NCBI RefSeq assembly: GCF_000632455.1
Contig: NZ_JFYL01000007.1
Location: 24,182 to 88,181 of the forward strand
Reading direction: 5' to 3'
Length of the DNA: 64,000 nucleotides
Origin: Acinetobacter sp. Ver3
GTDB lineage: Bacteria; Pseudomonadota; Gammaproteobacteria; Pseudomonadales; Moraxellaceae
Made by a program: the position numbers and the translations under genes. Of the stretch, positions 10,236 through 18,238 are shown piece by piece. The number at the start of each line of letters is the position of its first letter. Within the stretch, counting starts at the first letter, position 1. The notes below the pieces were generated by a model that saw only the letters and a program-made list of their open reading frames with translations, searched no databases and was not told the DNA's origin.

Positions 10236-11075
10236 ATGTCCATGCCACGTTTGTTTGATACGCATACGCACTTTGATGTAGAAGATTTTGACTTCGATCG
10301 TGAGCAACTTGCGTATCAGGCTAAACAGAAGGGAGTGGATGCCCTTGTACTGATTGGGTTTCAACACCAACGCTTTCATACATTGATTGAAACACACCAT
10401 TGGTTAAATGGTTTAGATCAGGCACCGAGGAGTTATCTCGCTCCTGGTCTACATCCTTTTTATATCGAACAACATCAGCCTCATCATCTAGACGATCTAA
10501 AAAAAATTCTTGAAGTACAACAATGCATCGCCGTTGGAGAAATTGGTTTAGATACTTTTCTCAAGCAACATAAGCAGTCGGAAGTTTTCGCTAAGCAACA
10601 GGATTTTTTTGCGCAACAAGTCGATTTGGCTCAACAATTTAAGCTTCCTGTGCTGTTACATATTCGTAAATCTCATGCTGAAGCATTAAGGCTGTTAAAA
10701 GCAAAGCAATTTGTTCACGGTGGTATCGCCCACGCATTCAGTGGAGGGATAGAAGAAGCGAAGGCATTTATTCAACTTGGATTTAAGTTAGGGGTCACGG
10801 GACAGATTACCAATTCCAATGCTAAAAAATTACACCAAACAGTTCAGTATGTTGGTATTGAACATCTGGTCATTGAAACAGACTGTCCTGATATGACGCC
10901 ATTATGTTGTCAAGCTTCAACTGAACACCGTACCCGTAATACCCCACAGAATTTAATTTATGTTTTAGAAGGTTTGGCACATAGTTTAAATACAAGAGTC
11001 GAAGACATTGCGCAACGTGTTTGGGAGAATAGTGTGTCTGCACTCAACCTAAAAAATGAACTGAAATTGTCGTGA
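10236..11075 (+). CDS. TatD-family metal-dependent deoxyribonuclease
   Basis: TIM-barrel metallohydrolase of the TatD group; characterised members are Mg-dependent 3'-5' exonucleases or deoxyribonucleases linked to DNA repair. Metal-ligand motifs are intact: DTHTHFD near the N-terminus, GEIGLD, LLHIRKSHAEALRLL, GGIAHAFSGG and ETDCPDMTP. The start at 10236 is one base after the stop of the lipoprotein gene, indicating co-transcription; MPRLFD two codons later is an alternative start. The protein has about 279 residues, normal for the family. Several TatD paralogues exist in gammaproteobacteria, so I do not assign a specific symbol. Confidence 0.9.
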   Translation: MSMPRLFDTHTHFDVEDFDFDREQLAYQAKQKGVDALVLIGFQHQRFHTLIETHHWLNGLDQAPRSYLAPGLHPFYIEQHQPHHLDDLKKILEVQQCIAVGEIGLDTFLKQHKQSEVFAKQQDFFAQQVDLAQQFKLPVLLHIRKSHAEALRLLKAKQFVHGGIAHAFSGGIEEAKAFIQLGFKLGVTGQITNSNAKKLHQTVQYVGIEHLVIETDCPDMTPLCCQASTEHRTRNTPQNLIYVLEGLAHSLNTRVEDIAQRVWENSVSALNLKNELKLS

Positions 11076-11142
11076 GTTCAAAACTCTCTATTCCTCCGAA
11101 GTTTTGCTAAAATACGCCTTTTCCAAATAGTGTTAGAGCAAT

Positions 11143-11916
11143 ATGACTGACTTAGTTCATGATGAGGAATATGAACGCCGTTTTACGGGTGTAGCCAAAA
11201 TTTATGGTGAAGAAAATTTTCAGCATTATGAAAACAGTCATGTCATGGTGATTGGTATTGGCGGTGTTGGCTCTTGGGCTGTCGAAGCTTTGGCTAGAAC
11301 AGGTTTGGGCGAGTTAACACTAGTTGATATGGATTCTGTTGCAGCGTCAAATATTAATCGTCAGTTACCTGCGATGACATCAACATTAGGTCATGAAAAA
11401 ATTGAAGTGATGGCAGAGCGTTGTCGCCAAATTAATCCACGTATAAAAATCAATTTAATTGATGATTATCTAACGCCTGAAAATGTAACGGAGATTTTGA
11501 GTTCAAATCCAGATGTTGTGTTGGATTGCATTGATGATGTCAAAGCAAAACTCGCATTGATGCTACATTGTCGTTTCAATAAAGTCCCTTTGATTGTATC
11601 TGGTGGTGCTGGTGGTAAATTAGATCCACTCAAAATTCGGGTCGCAGATTTGTCAAAAACAGAATACGACCCGATGCTGGCAAAATTAAGAAGTCAGTTA
11701 CGCTCAAAAGGTATCTGTAAAAAGCCGAAAGAGAAGTTCGGTATCACCTGTATTTATTCGGTGGATAATCCTTTTTCGAATGCTGATATTTGTGCGAGTG
11801 CTGGGTTAAGATGTGGTGGTTATGGTTCAGCCGTGGTGGTGACATCAAGTTTTGCAATGGTAGCAGTGGCTGAAGTGTTAAAACGATTAGATTCGATTCA
11901 AGCAAAACAAGCCTAA
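11143..11916 (+). CDS. tcdA: tRNA threonylcarbamoyladenosine dehydratase TcdA
   Basis: E1-like (ThiF/MoeB family) enzyme that uses ATP to cyclise the t6A modification at position 37 of ANN-decoding tRNAs into ct6A. The nucleotide-binding glycine motif GIGGVGSWAVEALARTG and the adenylation-domain VDMDSVAASNINRQ are intact. The conserved VLDCIDDVKAK and a cysteine-rich C-terminus (ICASAGLRCGG) match TcdA/CsdL. 257 residues, typical. It faces dusA, another tRNA-modification gene, across a shared terminator. Confidence 0.92.
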   Translation: MTDLVHDEEYERRFTGVAKIYGEENFQHYENSHVMVIGIGGVGSWAVEALARTGLGELTLVDMDSVAASNINRQLPAMTSTLGHEKIEVMAERCRQINPRIKINLIDDYLTPENVTEILSSNPDVVLDCIDDVKAKLALMLHCRFNKVPLIVSGGAGGKLDPLKIRVADLSKTEYDPMLAKLRSQLRSKGICKKPKEKFGITCIYSVDNPFSNADICASAGLRCGGYGSAVVVTSSFAMVAVAEVLKRLDSIQAKQA

Positions 11917-11928
11917 AAGTGATTATCA

Positions 11929-11956
11929 AAAAAGGTCTCTATCAAGAGACCTTTTT
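11929..11956. terminator. Bidirectional terminator between tcdA and dusA
   Basis: AAAAAGGTCTCT / AGAGACCTTTTT perfect stem with loop ATCA. A- and T-runs on both sides make it usable by both convergent genes. Confidence 0.92.
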
Positions 11957-11971
11957 AATGATGAAATTGGT

Positions 11972-12982
11972 TTATTCAGCATTGATTTTTAAGCTTTCTT
12001 GTTCAGCATGTCTTTGAATGGCTTGTTGCATACCGATTAAGGCATTTTCAATATCTTTTAATGTTTTCGCGTTACCCCCACTCAGGGCTTGTCGCCATTT
12101 TCGTGCACCAGGAAGGTTTTGAAATAAGCCTAAAATATGACGTGTAATGACTGAAAGTGGTGCACCATCAGCTAAACGTTTTGCAATATATGGCATCATT
12201 TCCTGCATGATCTCAAAACGATCAGGTGCTGACAAATTCCATAATTGTCCTAGTTCAGCCAGTAGATAAGGATTGTGATAAGCCTCGCGACCAATCATGA
12301 CACCATCCACATGTTGTAAGTGTTGTTGAGTTTCAGCAAATGTTTTGATCCCACCGTTGATTTCGATCAATAGTTCTGGGCGATCTTGCTTTAAGCGATA
12401 GACATCTTCATAACGTAAAGGTGGAATGTCCCGATTTTCTTTCGGTGACAAACCTTGTAGTAAAGCAATGCGTGCATGCACGATAAAATTTTGACATCCC
12501 GTTTTTGCAACGGTATCGACAAAATGCAGCATCTCCTCATAAGATTGCATATCATCGATGCCGATTCGGTGTTTTACCGTGACGGGGATATCAACTGCAT
12601 TTTGCATTTCAGCAATACATTCAGCAACCAGCTCAGGCTCAGCCATGAGGCAAGCACCAATTTTATTGTTTTGAACACGATCACTAGGGCAACCAACATT
12701 TAAATTGATTTCATCATAGCCCCAATCTTGAGCCATTTTAGAACAGGTTGCGAGGTCTTTAGGATTTGATCCACCAAGCTGTAACACAATAGGGTGTTCT
12801 TCTTTGCTGTAATCTAAATGACGTGCTGCATCGCCAAATAAAATTGCGCCTGTGGTCACCATCTCGGTGTACATGATGATATTTGGATTGAATAGACGTG
12901 CAAAAAAGCGGTAATCACGGGTCGTCCAATCCATCATTGGGGCGACGGAAATTCGAGGCTGTAAGGATTGGATATCAGACAT
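11972..12982 (-). CDS. dusA: tRNA-dihydrouridine synthase A
   Basis: FMN- and NADPH-dependent enzyme that reduces uridines 20/20a in the tRNA D-loop. Motifs seen: APMMDWTTRDYRFF at the N-terminus, LQLGGSNPKDLA, INLNVGCPSDRVQ (contains the catalytic Cys), VKHRIGID and EINGGI. I chose the ATG at 12982 (MSDIQSLQPR), which gives 336 residues; an upstream in-frame start would add 16 residues not seen in the family. The opposite strand just upstream opens an AT-rich accessory segment. Confidence 0.95.
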   Translation of the reverse strand: MSDIQSLQPRISVAPMMDWTTRDYRFFARLFNPNIIMYTEMVTTGAILFGDAARHLDYSKEEHPIVLQLGGSNPKDLATCSKMAQDWGYDEINLNVGCPSDRVQNNKIGACLMAEPELVAECIAEMQNAVDIPVTVKHRIGIDDMQSYEEMLHFVDTVAKTGCQNFIVHARIALLQGLSPKENRDIPPLRYEDVYRLKQDRPELLIEINGGIKTFAETQQHLQHVDGVMIGREAYHNPYLLAELGQLWNLSAPDRFEIMQEMMPYIAKRLADGAPLSVITRHILGLFQNLPGARKWRQALSGGNAKTLKDIENALIGMQQAIQRHAEQESLKINAE

Positions 12983-13174
12983 GGTGAAACCTAGATTGAA
13001 TAAATCGTGAAAAGCTCGGCATCTTACCATAATTTAAAAAATGGTTCATTGAGGAGGGGCATGAAACACTTGATAATTCAGGTAATATTAGACAGATACG
13101 CCCAGAATTTAATAATGGAACTAAAACACATTATTTATTTGATAAGAATGGGTAATATACTGGGAAATGGTGAT

Positions 13175-13441
13175 ATGAAAATATTTTTATCAGATGTACA
13201 ACAAGTATTCAGCGGCTTATTGACCCATAAAATCAGTCGAGAGGAAGCTGAAGAGTGGGCAAGAATAAGGATGAATGCGCTTGACCATAATGAATTGTTT
13301 TTTGATCTTCCTACTGAAGAGAAGCTTCTATGGAAAGCAATAATTTATTTGAGTGGTGTAGCTTTAAAAATATCACCTGAGGAATATATGGAAGATGATG
13401 ATGGTATCAAAGAGATGTTTAATACTTATTGGTCAAAGTGA
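13175..13441 (+). CDS. Small acidic protein of unknown function
   Basis: I do not recognise this 88-residue product. It is soluble and predicted helical, with charged segments (KISREEAEEWARIR, SPEEYMEDDDGIKEM). I chose ATG 13175, which has GGGA 9 bases upstream. The frame is open further upstream: an ATG at 13061 is preceded by GAGGAGGGG, a very strong ribosome site but only about 3 bases from the ATG, and would give 126 residues. Small size, acidity and isolated position next to an insertion sequence are compatible with an orphan immunity protein, but that is speculation. It starts close to the dusA promoter region and reads away from it. Confidence 0.55.
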   Translation: MKIFLSDVQQVFSGLLTHKISREEAEEWARIRMNALDHNELFFDLPTEEKLLWKAIIYLSGVALKISPEEYMEDDDGIKEMFNTYWSK

Positions 13442-13451
13442 TGTGGCGTCA

Positions 13452-13502
13452 TGTATTAAACTGGACGGTATATTTAGCCAGACTTTGAGGAAGTTTAATA
13501 CA
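13452..13502. repeat. 11-bp perfect inverted repeat between the two orphan genes
   Basis: TGTATTAAACT (13452-13462) and AGTTTAATACA (13492-13502) are exact inverted copies separated by 29 bases. There is no T-run after the right arm, so it is not an obvious terminator; it could be an operator, an RNA stem or the remains of a mobile element. Confidence 0.6.
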
Positions 13503-13552
13503 CTGCTTTATCTAATAGATGAAGGATGTGTGGATATGGGCTATGAAGCCAA

Positions 13553-13933
13553 ATGTGGGTTTTCAAAATGATGAGTGGTTTTAAAAACCCAGGAGACTTT
13601 TTACTCATTTTGGCTTATTTTTTTATTTTTCAGGCTACATTGACTCTCTTTGGTTGGCAATTAAAAGAGAAAAGAGAAAAGATATTGAACTGGAATATTG
13701 TAATTGGCTCGCTTCCATTTGTACTCAGTATTGAATTGTTGTTTGATCACTATCAGAATTCATTTTTTGGGGAACTAACATTAATTCTCACTTATTTTTG
13801 TATATGTTTTGCTTTAAATACATTTTTTTGGATATTTAGTTTTTTATTTAAATTAATTCTACTTAAAATTAGATGGTATTTTTTTTCTTATATCAATGTT
13901 ATAGGCGGTTGGATATTTTCAATATTAATTTAA
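13553..13933 (+). CDS. Hypothetical four-helix membrane protein
   Basis: The product is up to 126 residues, very hydrophobic and rich in Phe, Ile and Leu. About four transmembrane segments can be seen: around FLLILAYFFIFQATLTLFGW, NIVIGSLPFVLSIELLF, LTLILTYFCICFALNTFFWI, and SYINVIGGWIFSILI. The start is uncertain: 13553, 13568 or 13571, none with a good ribosome site. The coding sequence is much more AT-rich than its neighbours, like the preceding orphan gene and the following intergenic DNA, which suggests acquired or decaying DNA. No family recognised. Confidence 0.5.
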   Translation: MWVFKMMSGFKNPGDFLLILAYFFIFQATLTLFGWQLKEKREKILNWNIVIGSLPFVLSIELLFDHYQNSFFGELTLILTYFCICFALNTFFWIFSFLFKLILLKIRWYFFSYINVIGGWIFSILI

Positions 13934-13943
13934 ATATTATCAG

Positions 13944-13960
13944 AAGCTTTGGCTTTTTTT
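13944..13960 (+). terminator. Weak terminator-like hairpin after the membrane-protein gene
   Basis: A short AAGC/GCTT stem with a four-base loop is followed by seven T residues 10 bases after the preceding stop. The rest of 13961-14106 is AT-rich DNA in which I see no gene. Confidence 0.3.
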
Positions 13961-14106
13961 ATATAAATCTTTTTATATGAATAAATCTTTATTATAGGAA
14001 ATATAATTTTTTATTTTAATTGATTTGAATCAGGCGGTTATGAATTATTGTTTGCAACAAAGCCTCTTGGTTATTATATTTTTTTGCTTGGTATAAATAT
14101 TAGGGT

Positions 14107-14120
14107 TCTTTCATAAATCA
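14107..14120. repeat. Left terminal inverted repeat of the IS
   Basis: TCTTTCATAAATCA; exact inverse of 14998-15011. The last three bases also encode the TGA stop of the second transposase frame. Confidence 0.85.
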
Positions 14121-14588
14121 TTTTTTACTCAGTTCTAAATTATAAACCCCTGCGATTAAACTGAATCTTAATCCCAATCTTTTGCCACGGTTGCGATATC
14201 GCTCAGCAAGGATTTTGAAGGTCTTCAAAGTCCCAAATACATGCTCAATCCCAATTCTTCTTTTATTGATTTCTTGATTGTAAACTTTTAGCTCAGGATC
14301 TAGTTTACAGCGCTTTTTTGCTTTTAATGGCAATAGACTATTTGGATACACCGTATAAATCCCTTGATAACCTTTCTCTGCAAGAATAAAAGCACCTTTA
14401 GGAATCTGATTCAAGTTGCGTTTGAAAAGCTCGAAATCATGTACAGCACCACAACTCGTGCATAAACTCAGAACTTGCTGTGTTCTATAATGGATAATGG
14501 CTTGTACTTTGAAAGTATGAGCTTTCTTCTTACCACTATAGCTTTTCTTCTGTTTTTTTAGGTCTTTGTATTGGGGTTTCTGTGGCAT
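14118..14588 (-). CDS. IS5-family transposase, second frame (catalytic C-terminal part)
   Basis: Carries the remaining part of the DDE nuclease fold: the second Asp in GAVHDFELFKRN and the catalytic Glu in RRIGIEHVFGTLK, followed by the usual arginine/lysine-rich tail. The frame overlaps the first transposase frame by 53 bases and is +1 relative to it. The probable slip region is CCTAAAAAAACAG on the minus strand (seven A residues). It is most likely translated only as the frameshifted extension of the first frame rather than from its own ATG. Its TGA stop lies inside the inverted repeat, a compact arrangement typical of these elements. Confidence 0.85.
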   Translation of the reverse strand: MPQKPQYKDLKKQKKSYSGKKKAHTFKVQAIIHYRTQQVLSLCTSCGAVHDFELFKRNLNQIPKGAFILAEKGYQGIYTVYPNSLLPLKAKKRCKLDPELKVYNQEINKRRIGIEHVFGTLKTFKILAERYRNRGKRLGLRFSLIAGVYNLELSKK

Positions 14589-14931
14589 CTACGATCACCA
14601 CATTCCAGTCGATACCTTCGCCTTCAGGCAAACTCTTGGGTAAATTAAATAGATTGGACTTGATCAGGCAATCCTCTACGTGGCGGACGATTCTTGAAGC
14701 AGTAGGCTCTGACACACCATAACTGGTTGCGACATGAAACAATGTTCGATATTCACGCCAATAACTTAAGCACAGCAGGATTTGATCTTCTACACTTAAC
14801 TTAGATGGTCTACCTTTAGCAGGTACAAGCATTTTTAGCTGTTCCGCCATTAAATCAAAGGTTGACCATGAGATGCCTGTATATCGCTTAAACTGTGTTT
14901 CAGAAAGCTTCTTTGAGTCGATGTATTTCAT
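14536..14931 (-). CDS. IS5-family transposase, first frame (DNA-binding N-terminal part)
   Basis: Helix-turn-helix domain of the HTH_Tnp_4 type (SVEDQILLCLSYWREYRT, then YGVSEPTASRIVRHVEDC) followed by the first catalytic Asp in VVIVDATETPIQRP. The ATG at 14931 (MKYIDSKKLSE) is chosen over an upstream TTG. The frame ends shortly after the A7 stretch, so alone it would give a protein with DNA binding but no nuclease; such short products can act as transposition inhibitors in related elements. Confidence 0.85.
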   Translation of the reverse strand: MKYIDSKKLSETQFKRYTGISWSTFDLMAEQLKMLVPAKGRPSKLSVEDQILLCLSYWREYRTLFHVATSYGVSEPTASRIVRHVEDCLIKSNLFNLPKSLPEGEGIDWNVVIVDATETPIQRPKKTEEKL

Positions 14932-14997
14932 TCGCAAATTATGTATGAATATTTAAAATTATTCGGTACAAATAATCAGCAAAGGATTGATCTTTTT

Positions 14998-15011
14998 TGA
15001 TTTATGAAAGA
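14998..15011. repeat. Right terminal inverted repeat of the IS
   Basis: TGATTTATGAAAGA; exact inverse of 14107-14120. It lies upstream of the transposase start. Confidence 0.85.
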
Positions 15012-15080
15012 GATATAATTTAAATTTTTCAATCATTGGTTTAAAAAGTGTTCAAGTGAAGTCATATTTTATTGATGATT

Positions 15081-15560
15081 TTATTTTAGAATTCTATTAG
15101 CTAATCCTTCAAGAATAAACTTAGCTGCTTGAGTTTGACTCTGGATAAAACCATTATATTTTGGCAAATCATCAGCTACATCTTGCACACGACGATGGTA
15201 AAAAATATGCATATTTTCAGGGGGAACTTGCGAGAAGTCTTTTAAGTTCCATTTAGGAATAAATACCAACTGATCTAATATTCCAAATTCAATAGAAGGG
15301 GACTGACATTGTTTGCATATCCCACGACGGATATTGGGTGGTGACTTCAAACGTTTAAAAGTAGTCTGTTTAATATTTAAATCATAAACATCTTGTTTCA
15401 AGAATACTAAAACATCTGAAAATGCCTTACCTGTATATTCTTGGCAAACTTGGCAGTGACAAATAAAATGTGCGATGGGTGCATGAGAAAAGCGAAAAGT
15501 ATTTGCGCCACAAGAACAACTTGCTTCAACATTGAAAGGCATGTGATTTAAATTTGACAT
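15081..15560 (-). CDS. GFA/CENP-V family zinc-binding protein
   Basis: A 159-residue protein with the zinc-binding cysteine pattern of the Gfa (glutathione-dependent formaldehyde-activating enzyme) superfamily: CSCG near residue 15, CHCQVCQEYTGKAF around 35-45 and CKQCQSP near 83. The family holds S-(hydroxymethyl)glutathione synthase and many proteins of unknown activity, so the substrate is not assigned. ATG 15560. It is transcribed toward the insertion sequence, which lies 70 bases beyond its stop, and stands near a dehydrogenase gene on the same strand. A shared role in aldehyde handling is possible but inferred only from proximity. Confidence 0.8.
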   Translation of the reverse strand: MSNLNHMPFNVEASCSCGANTFRFSHAPIAHFICHCQVCQEYTGKAFSDVLVFLKQDVYDLNIKQTTFKRLKSPPNIRRGICKQCQSPSIEFGILDQLVFIPKWNLKDFSQVPPENMHIFYHRRVQDVADDLPKYNGFIQSQTQAAKFILEGLANRILK

Positions 15561-15713
15561 AAAACTTCCTTGTTTAAGATCTATTCATAGATGAAATTAA
15601 AATTTTAAAGTTCGATTGAGTATCACGCAGGATAAATAAGGACTCTGATCAAGTTTGAGCCCCATAGTAAAAAAATCGCTGAGCACTTATGTCGTATAGA
15701 ACCTAAAGATTAT

Positions 15714-16883
15714 CTAAAGTGCACTGATATCAGATCCGGTCTTTTTGGGGTCGACCAAAATTTTAGCGTGTTGTTCAGGATCACCTAAGGCCTGAAAAGC
15801 ATCTTTGACTCCTGCAAGACCTACAACGCCCGTTATCAGAGGAGAACAATCAATTTGACCTTCAGCGATCATATGGAGCGCATCTCTGAACTCAAGTGGC
15901 GTATAACCAATCACAAACTGGATTTCGATTTCTTTGTTTAAAGCCAAAGCGGGTTCGATGCTGTCGGATTGCATACATACACCCACACCGATAATTTTAG
16001 AAAATAATGGCGCACCGTTAATAATCTGTTGAAGGATGCCTGGCATCCCGACACATTCAAAAATCACAGGACGTTTGGGTAAAGCACCTAATTTGTCAGC
16101 CACACGCCACGCATGCCACCATGGAATATGCATAGACTGAATCTTTTCAAAAATACCGATTCCATAGTTAATCGCTTCAGAAGCATCACCCAATAAACCG
16201 TATTCTTTCCAACTCTCAAAAGGCGATGATTGTTTAGGATCAATGACGACATCTGCGCCACAAAGTTGAGCTAGCCTACGGCGATTTGGTGAAAAGTCAC
16301 TGGCAATAATTTTTTTCACACCAATCGCTTTGAGCATTAAAATGACACCTAAGCCTACTGGACCACAACCAATAACAATTGCGGGTTCTGATTTCTTTAT
16401 TCTGCTCCGACGTACTGCATGTAAAGCAACTGCCATTGGCTCGGTCATTGCCGCAAGATCGGGATGTAATCCATTTGGCACCGCAAACATGAGTTGAGAT
16501 TGCACTAAGATTTGTTCGGCATAACCACCAGAAGCTTGAGGGGAAAGCCCCGTTGCTTGATAACCCCACTGATCAACTTTCAATAGTGGCATTGCACAAA
16601 CTAAGGTATTTGTTTTAAATTTTTTTCTGGTTTTAGGACCATAATCTAGAACACGACCGCAAAATTCATGCCCCATGACAAAACGGTCTGTTGACTTTGC
16701 AACACCTTTTAGACCCACTTTAGCCGTAAGTTCATGCATGTGGTCACAACTATGCTGCATATGTAAGTCACTGCCACAAATACCACATCGCACAACCTCT
16801 AACAAAGTTTGTCCTTGTGATGGTGTTAGATGGCTGACATCTTCAAGTGTTAATTCATTTTGATGACATACAACTGCTTTCAT
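15714..16883 (-). CDS. Zinc-dependent alcohol dehydrogenase-like protein without structural-zinc site
   Basis: Medium-chain dehydrogenase/reductase, 389 residues. Catalytic-zinc ligands are present: Cys36 in CGICGSDLH and His-Glu in GHEFCG (72-73). The Rossmann nucleotide-binding motif is VIGCGPVGLGVILMLKA, followed by ASDF; an Asp at this position usually favours NAD. The lobe that normally holds four cysteines for the structural zinc (about residues 93-112) has only one Cys, so that site is absent. An extra segment (about 230-265) containing IPWWHAWRVADKLG interrupts the second half. Substrate unknown. It follows the MFS gene after a terminator, so it is probably transcribed separately. Confidence 0.85.
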   Translation of the reverse strand: MKAVVCHQNELTLEDVSHLTPSQGQTLLEVVRCGICGSDLHMQHSCDHMHELTAKVGLKGVAKSTDRFVMGHEFCGRVLDYGPKTRKKFKTNTLVCAMPLLKVDQWGYQATGLSPQASGGYAEQILVQSQLMFAVPNGLHPDLAAMTEPMAVALHAVRRSRIKKSEPAIVIGCGPVGLGVILMLKAIGVKKIIASDFSPNRRRLAQLCGADVVIDPKQSSPFESWKEYGLLGDASEAINYGIGIFEKIQSMHIPWWHAWRVADKLGALPKRPVIFECVGMPGILQQIINGAPLFSKIIGVGVCMQSDSIEPALALNKEIEIQFVIGYTPLEFRDALHMIAEGQIDCSPLITGVVGLAGVKDAFQALGDPEQHAKILVDPKKTGSDISAL

Positions 16884-16991
16884 TCTTGTCCACGAATATT
16901 CTTATAATGATAGTGAACAGTGTGTGTGATTACGCACAAGAGATACACAGCTTTAGAGGACTGAATGATGACTGCAGAGGCTAAATTATTG

Positions 16992-17016
16992 AAAAAGCCT
17001 CCATTTATAGAGGCTT
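16992..17016 (-). terminator. Terminator after the RidA-MFS operon
   Basis: On the minus strand, AAGCCTC / GAGGCTT with an eight-base loop is followed by five T residues, just after the MFS stop codon. Confidence 0.8.
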
Positions 17017-17035
17017 AACATGCATATTTTATGAG

Positions 17036-18238
17036 TTAGCTGAGTTGGGTTCGATGATAACGTTGATCCACTAGCGTGAATAGTGCAGTACAACTGACCA
17101 GGATTAATCCTACGATACACGCCATTGCCCATCCACCATGATCCCAAGCATAAATTCCTAGCGCGGAACCACTTGCGCCACCAATAAAATAGCTGGTCAT
17201 ATAAAGTGAATTTACTCGAGATTTAGCATCCGGTCTTAAATTAAAAATCACATTCTGGTTGCTACTATGCACCAATGCTAGACCGAGATTCATCAGTCCA
17301 AAGCCGATGATATAGCAACTTAAATAGAATGCACCTAAATAAAGGAATATCCATGCGCTACCTAGGATTAAAATGCCAAACCAAGTGATTTGTTTGACGT
17401 AACCACGATCGGCGATCTTACCAATTTTCTTGGTGGACAAGGCGCCAAATACGCCAACCAGAGTGACTAAACCCACCATAACATCTTCAAGAGAAAAAGA
17501 GGATTTAAGTAAAATAGAAATGGTGGAGAAGAGGATGCTCATCGTTGCAAATGCAAAGGCACCAATGATAGAGCGATAGATTAAACGAGGCTCTTCTTTA
17601 AGTAGCAGCCCCATGGATTTAAACACAGCAAAATAACTAATTTTAGAGCTAGGAATATAAGGCAGACGAATATTAAGTACCACAGCGACCATTAACATCA
17701 AAATTCCACTGACAATATAAATGAGCTGCCAATTAAATAAGTTGGATAACAAGCCAGCTAAACTGGTCGAAATCAAAATACCCACCAATAATCCGCTCAT
17801 CAGTAACCCGACAACTTCGCCTGTTCGTTCTGGTCGAACCGCCATCGTGGCAAACGGAATCAAAATTTGTGCTGCAACTGAGAAAAGCCCAGTGATAATT
17901 GTGCCAGCCCATAACATATAAAGGTTGAGTGAAAAAGCACAAATAAATAATCCCACTGCTGCAAAGAACATTAAAAATGGGATTAATTTCGTTTTATTGA
18001 GAATATCACCAAGTGGTACGATAAAAAGTAGTCCGACAGCATAAGAGACTTGAGCCAAAGTAACAGTTAATGCCACATCTGTTGCAGGGGCATTAAAGTA
18101 AAGTTGAACAGAGTGAATTAAGGGCTGCGAATAATAATTAGCGCCTGCACAAATACCACAAGCAATGGCCATCAACCAAAGTAAAGCAGTGTCATTCGTG
18201 ATGTCTTTTTTATTTAAATCGTCAAGATCGTTATACAT
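17036..18238 (-). CDS. MFS transporter, DHA1-like drug/metabolite exporter
   Basis: Twelve hydrophobic segments of a major facilitator protein; the first carries ACGICAGANYYSQPLIHSVQ and the cytoplasmic loop region after TM2 reads LGDILNKTKLIP (motif A-like). About 400 residues from ATG 18238. The start codon overlaps the stop of the upstream ridA-like gene (ATGTATAA), so the two are translationally coupled. The operon is led by a SoxR-type promoter, which suggests that the pump exports a redox-active compound or a product of oxidative damage. The substrate cannot be named from sequence. Confidence 0.87.
   Translation of the reverse strand: MYNDLDDLNKKDITNDTALLWLMAIACGICAGANYYSQPLIHSVQLYFNAPATDVALTVTLAQVSYAVGLLFIVPLGDILNKTKLIPFLMFFAAVGLFICAFSLNLYMLWAGTIITGLFSVAAQILIPFATMAVRPERTGEVVGLLMSGLLVGILISTSLAGLLSNLFNWQLIYIVSGILMLMVAVVLNIRLPYIPSSKISYFAVFKSMGLLLKEEPRLIYRSIIGAFAFATMSILFSTISILLKSSFSLEDVMVGLVTLVGVFGALSTKKIGKIADRGYVKQITWFGILILGSAWIFLYLGAFYLSCYIIGFGLMNLGLALVHSSNQNVIFNLRPDAKSRVNSLYMTSYFIGGASGSALGIYAWDHGGWAMACIVGLILVSCTALFTLVDQRYHRTQLS

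Larger units (their letters stand above)
14107..15011 (-). mobile_element. IS5-family insertion sequence (DDE_Tnp_4 type, about 0.9 kb)
   Basis: Fourteen-base perfect terminal inverted repeats TCTTTCATAAATCA (14107-14120, and its complement at 14998-15011) bracket two overlapping transposase frames. Size, two-frame organisation and the HTH_Tnp_4 plus DDE_Tnp_4 protein types fit the IS5 family, IS427-like group. The true tips may extend a few bases further: TA dinucleotides at 14101-14102 and 15016-15017 could be a target duplication, but the bases between them and the repeats do not match, so exact ends are uncertain. Both frames look full length, so the element may be functional if frameshifting occurs. 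Confidence 0.88.

Noticed and set aside
13007..13060. Most upstream start of the small acidic protein
   Set aside because: It would overlap the dusA 5' leader and lacks a ribosome site; later starts are better.
14118..14937. Transposase considered as a frameshifted pseudogene
   Set aside because: The A7 overlap and undamaged frames fit the normal two-frame design of this IS group, so decay is not the simplest reading.
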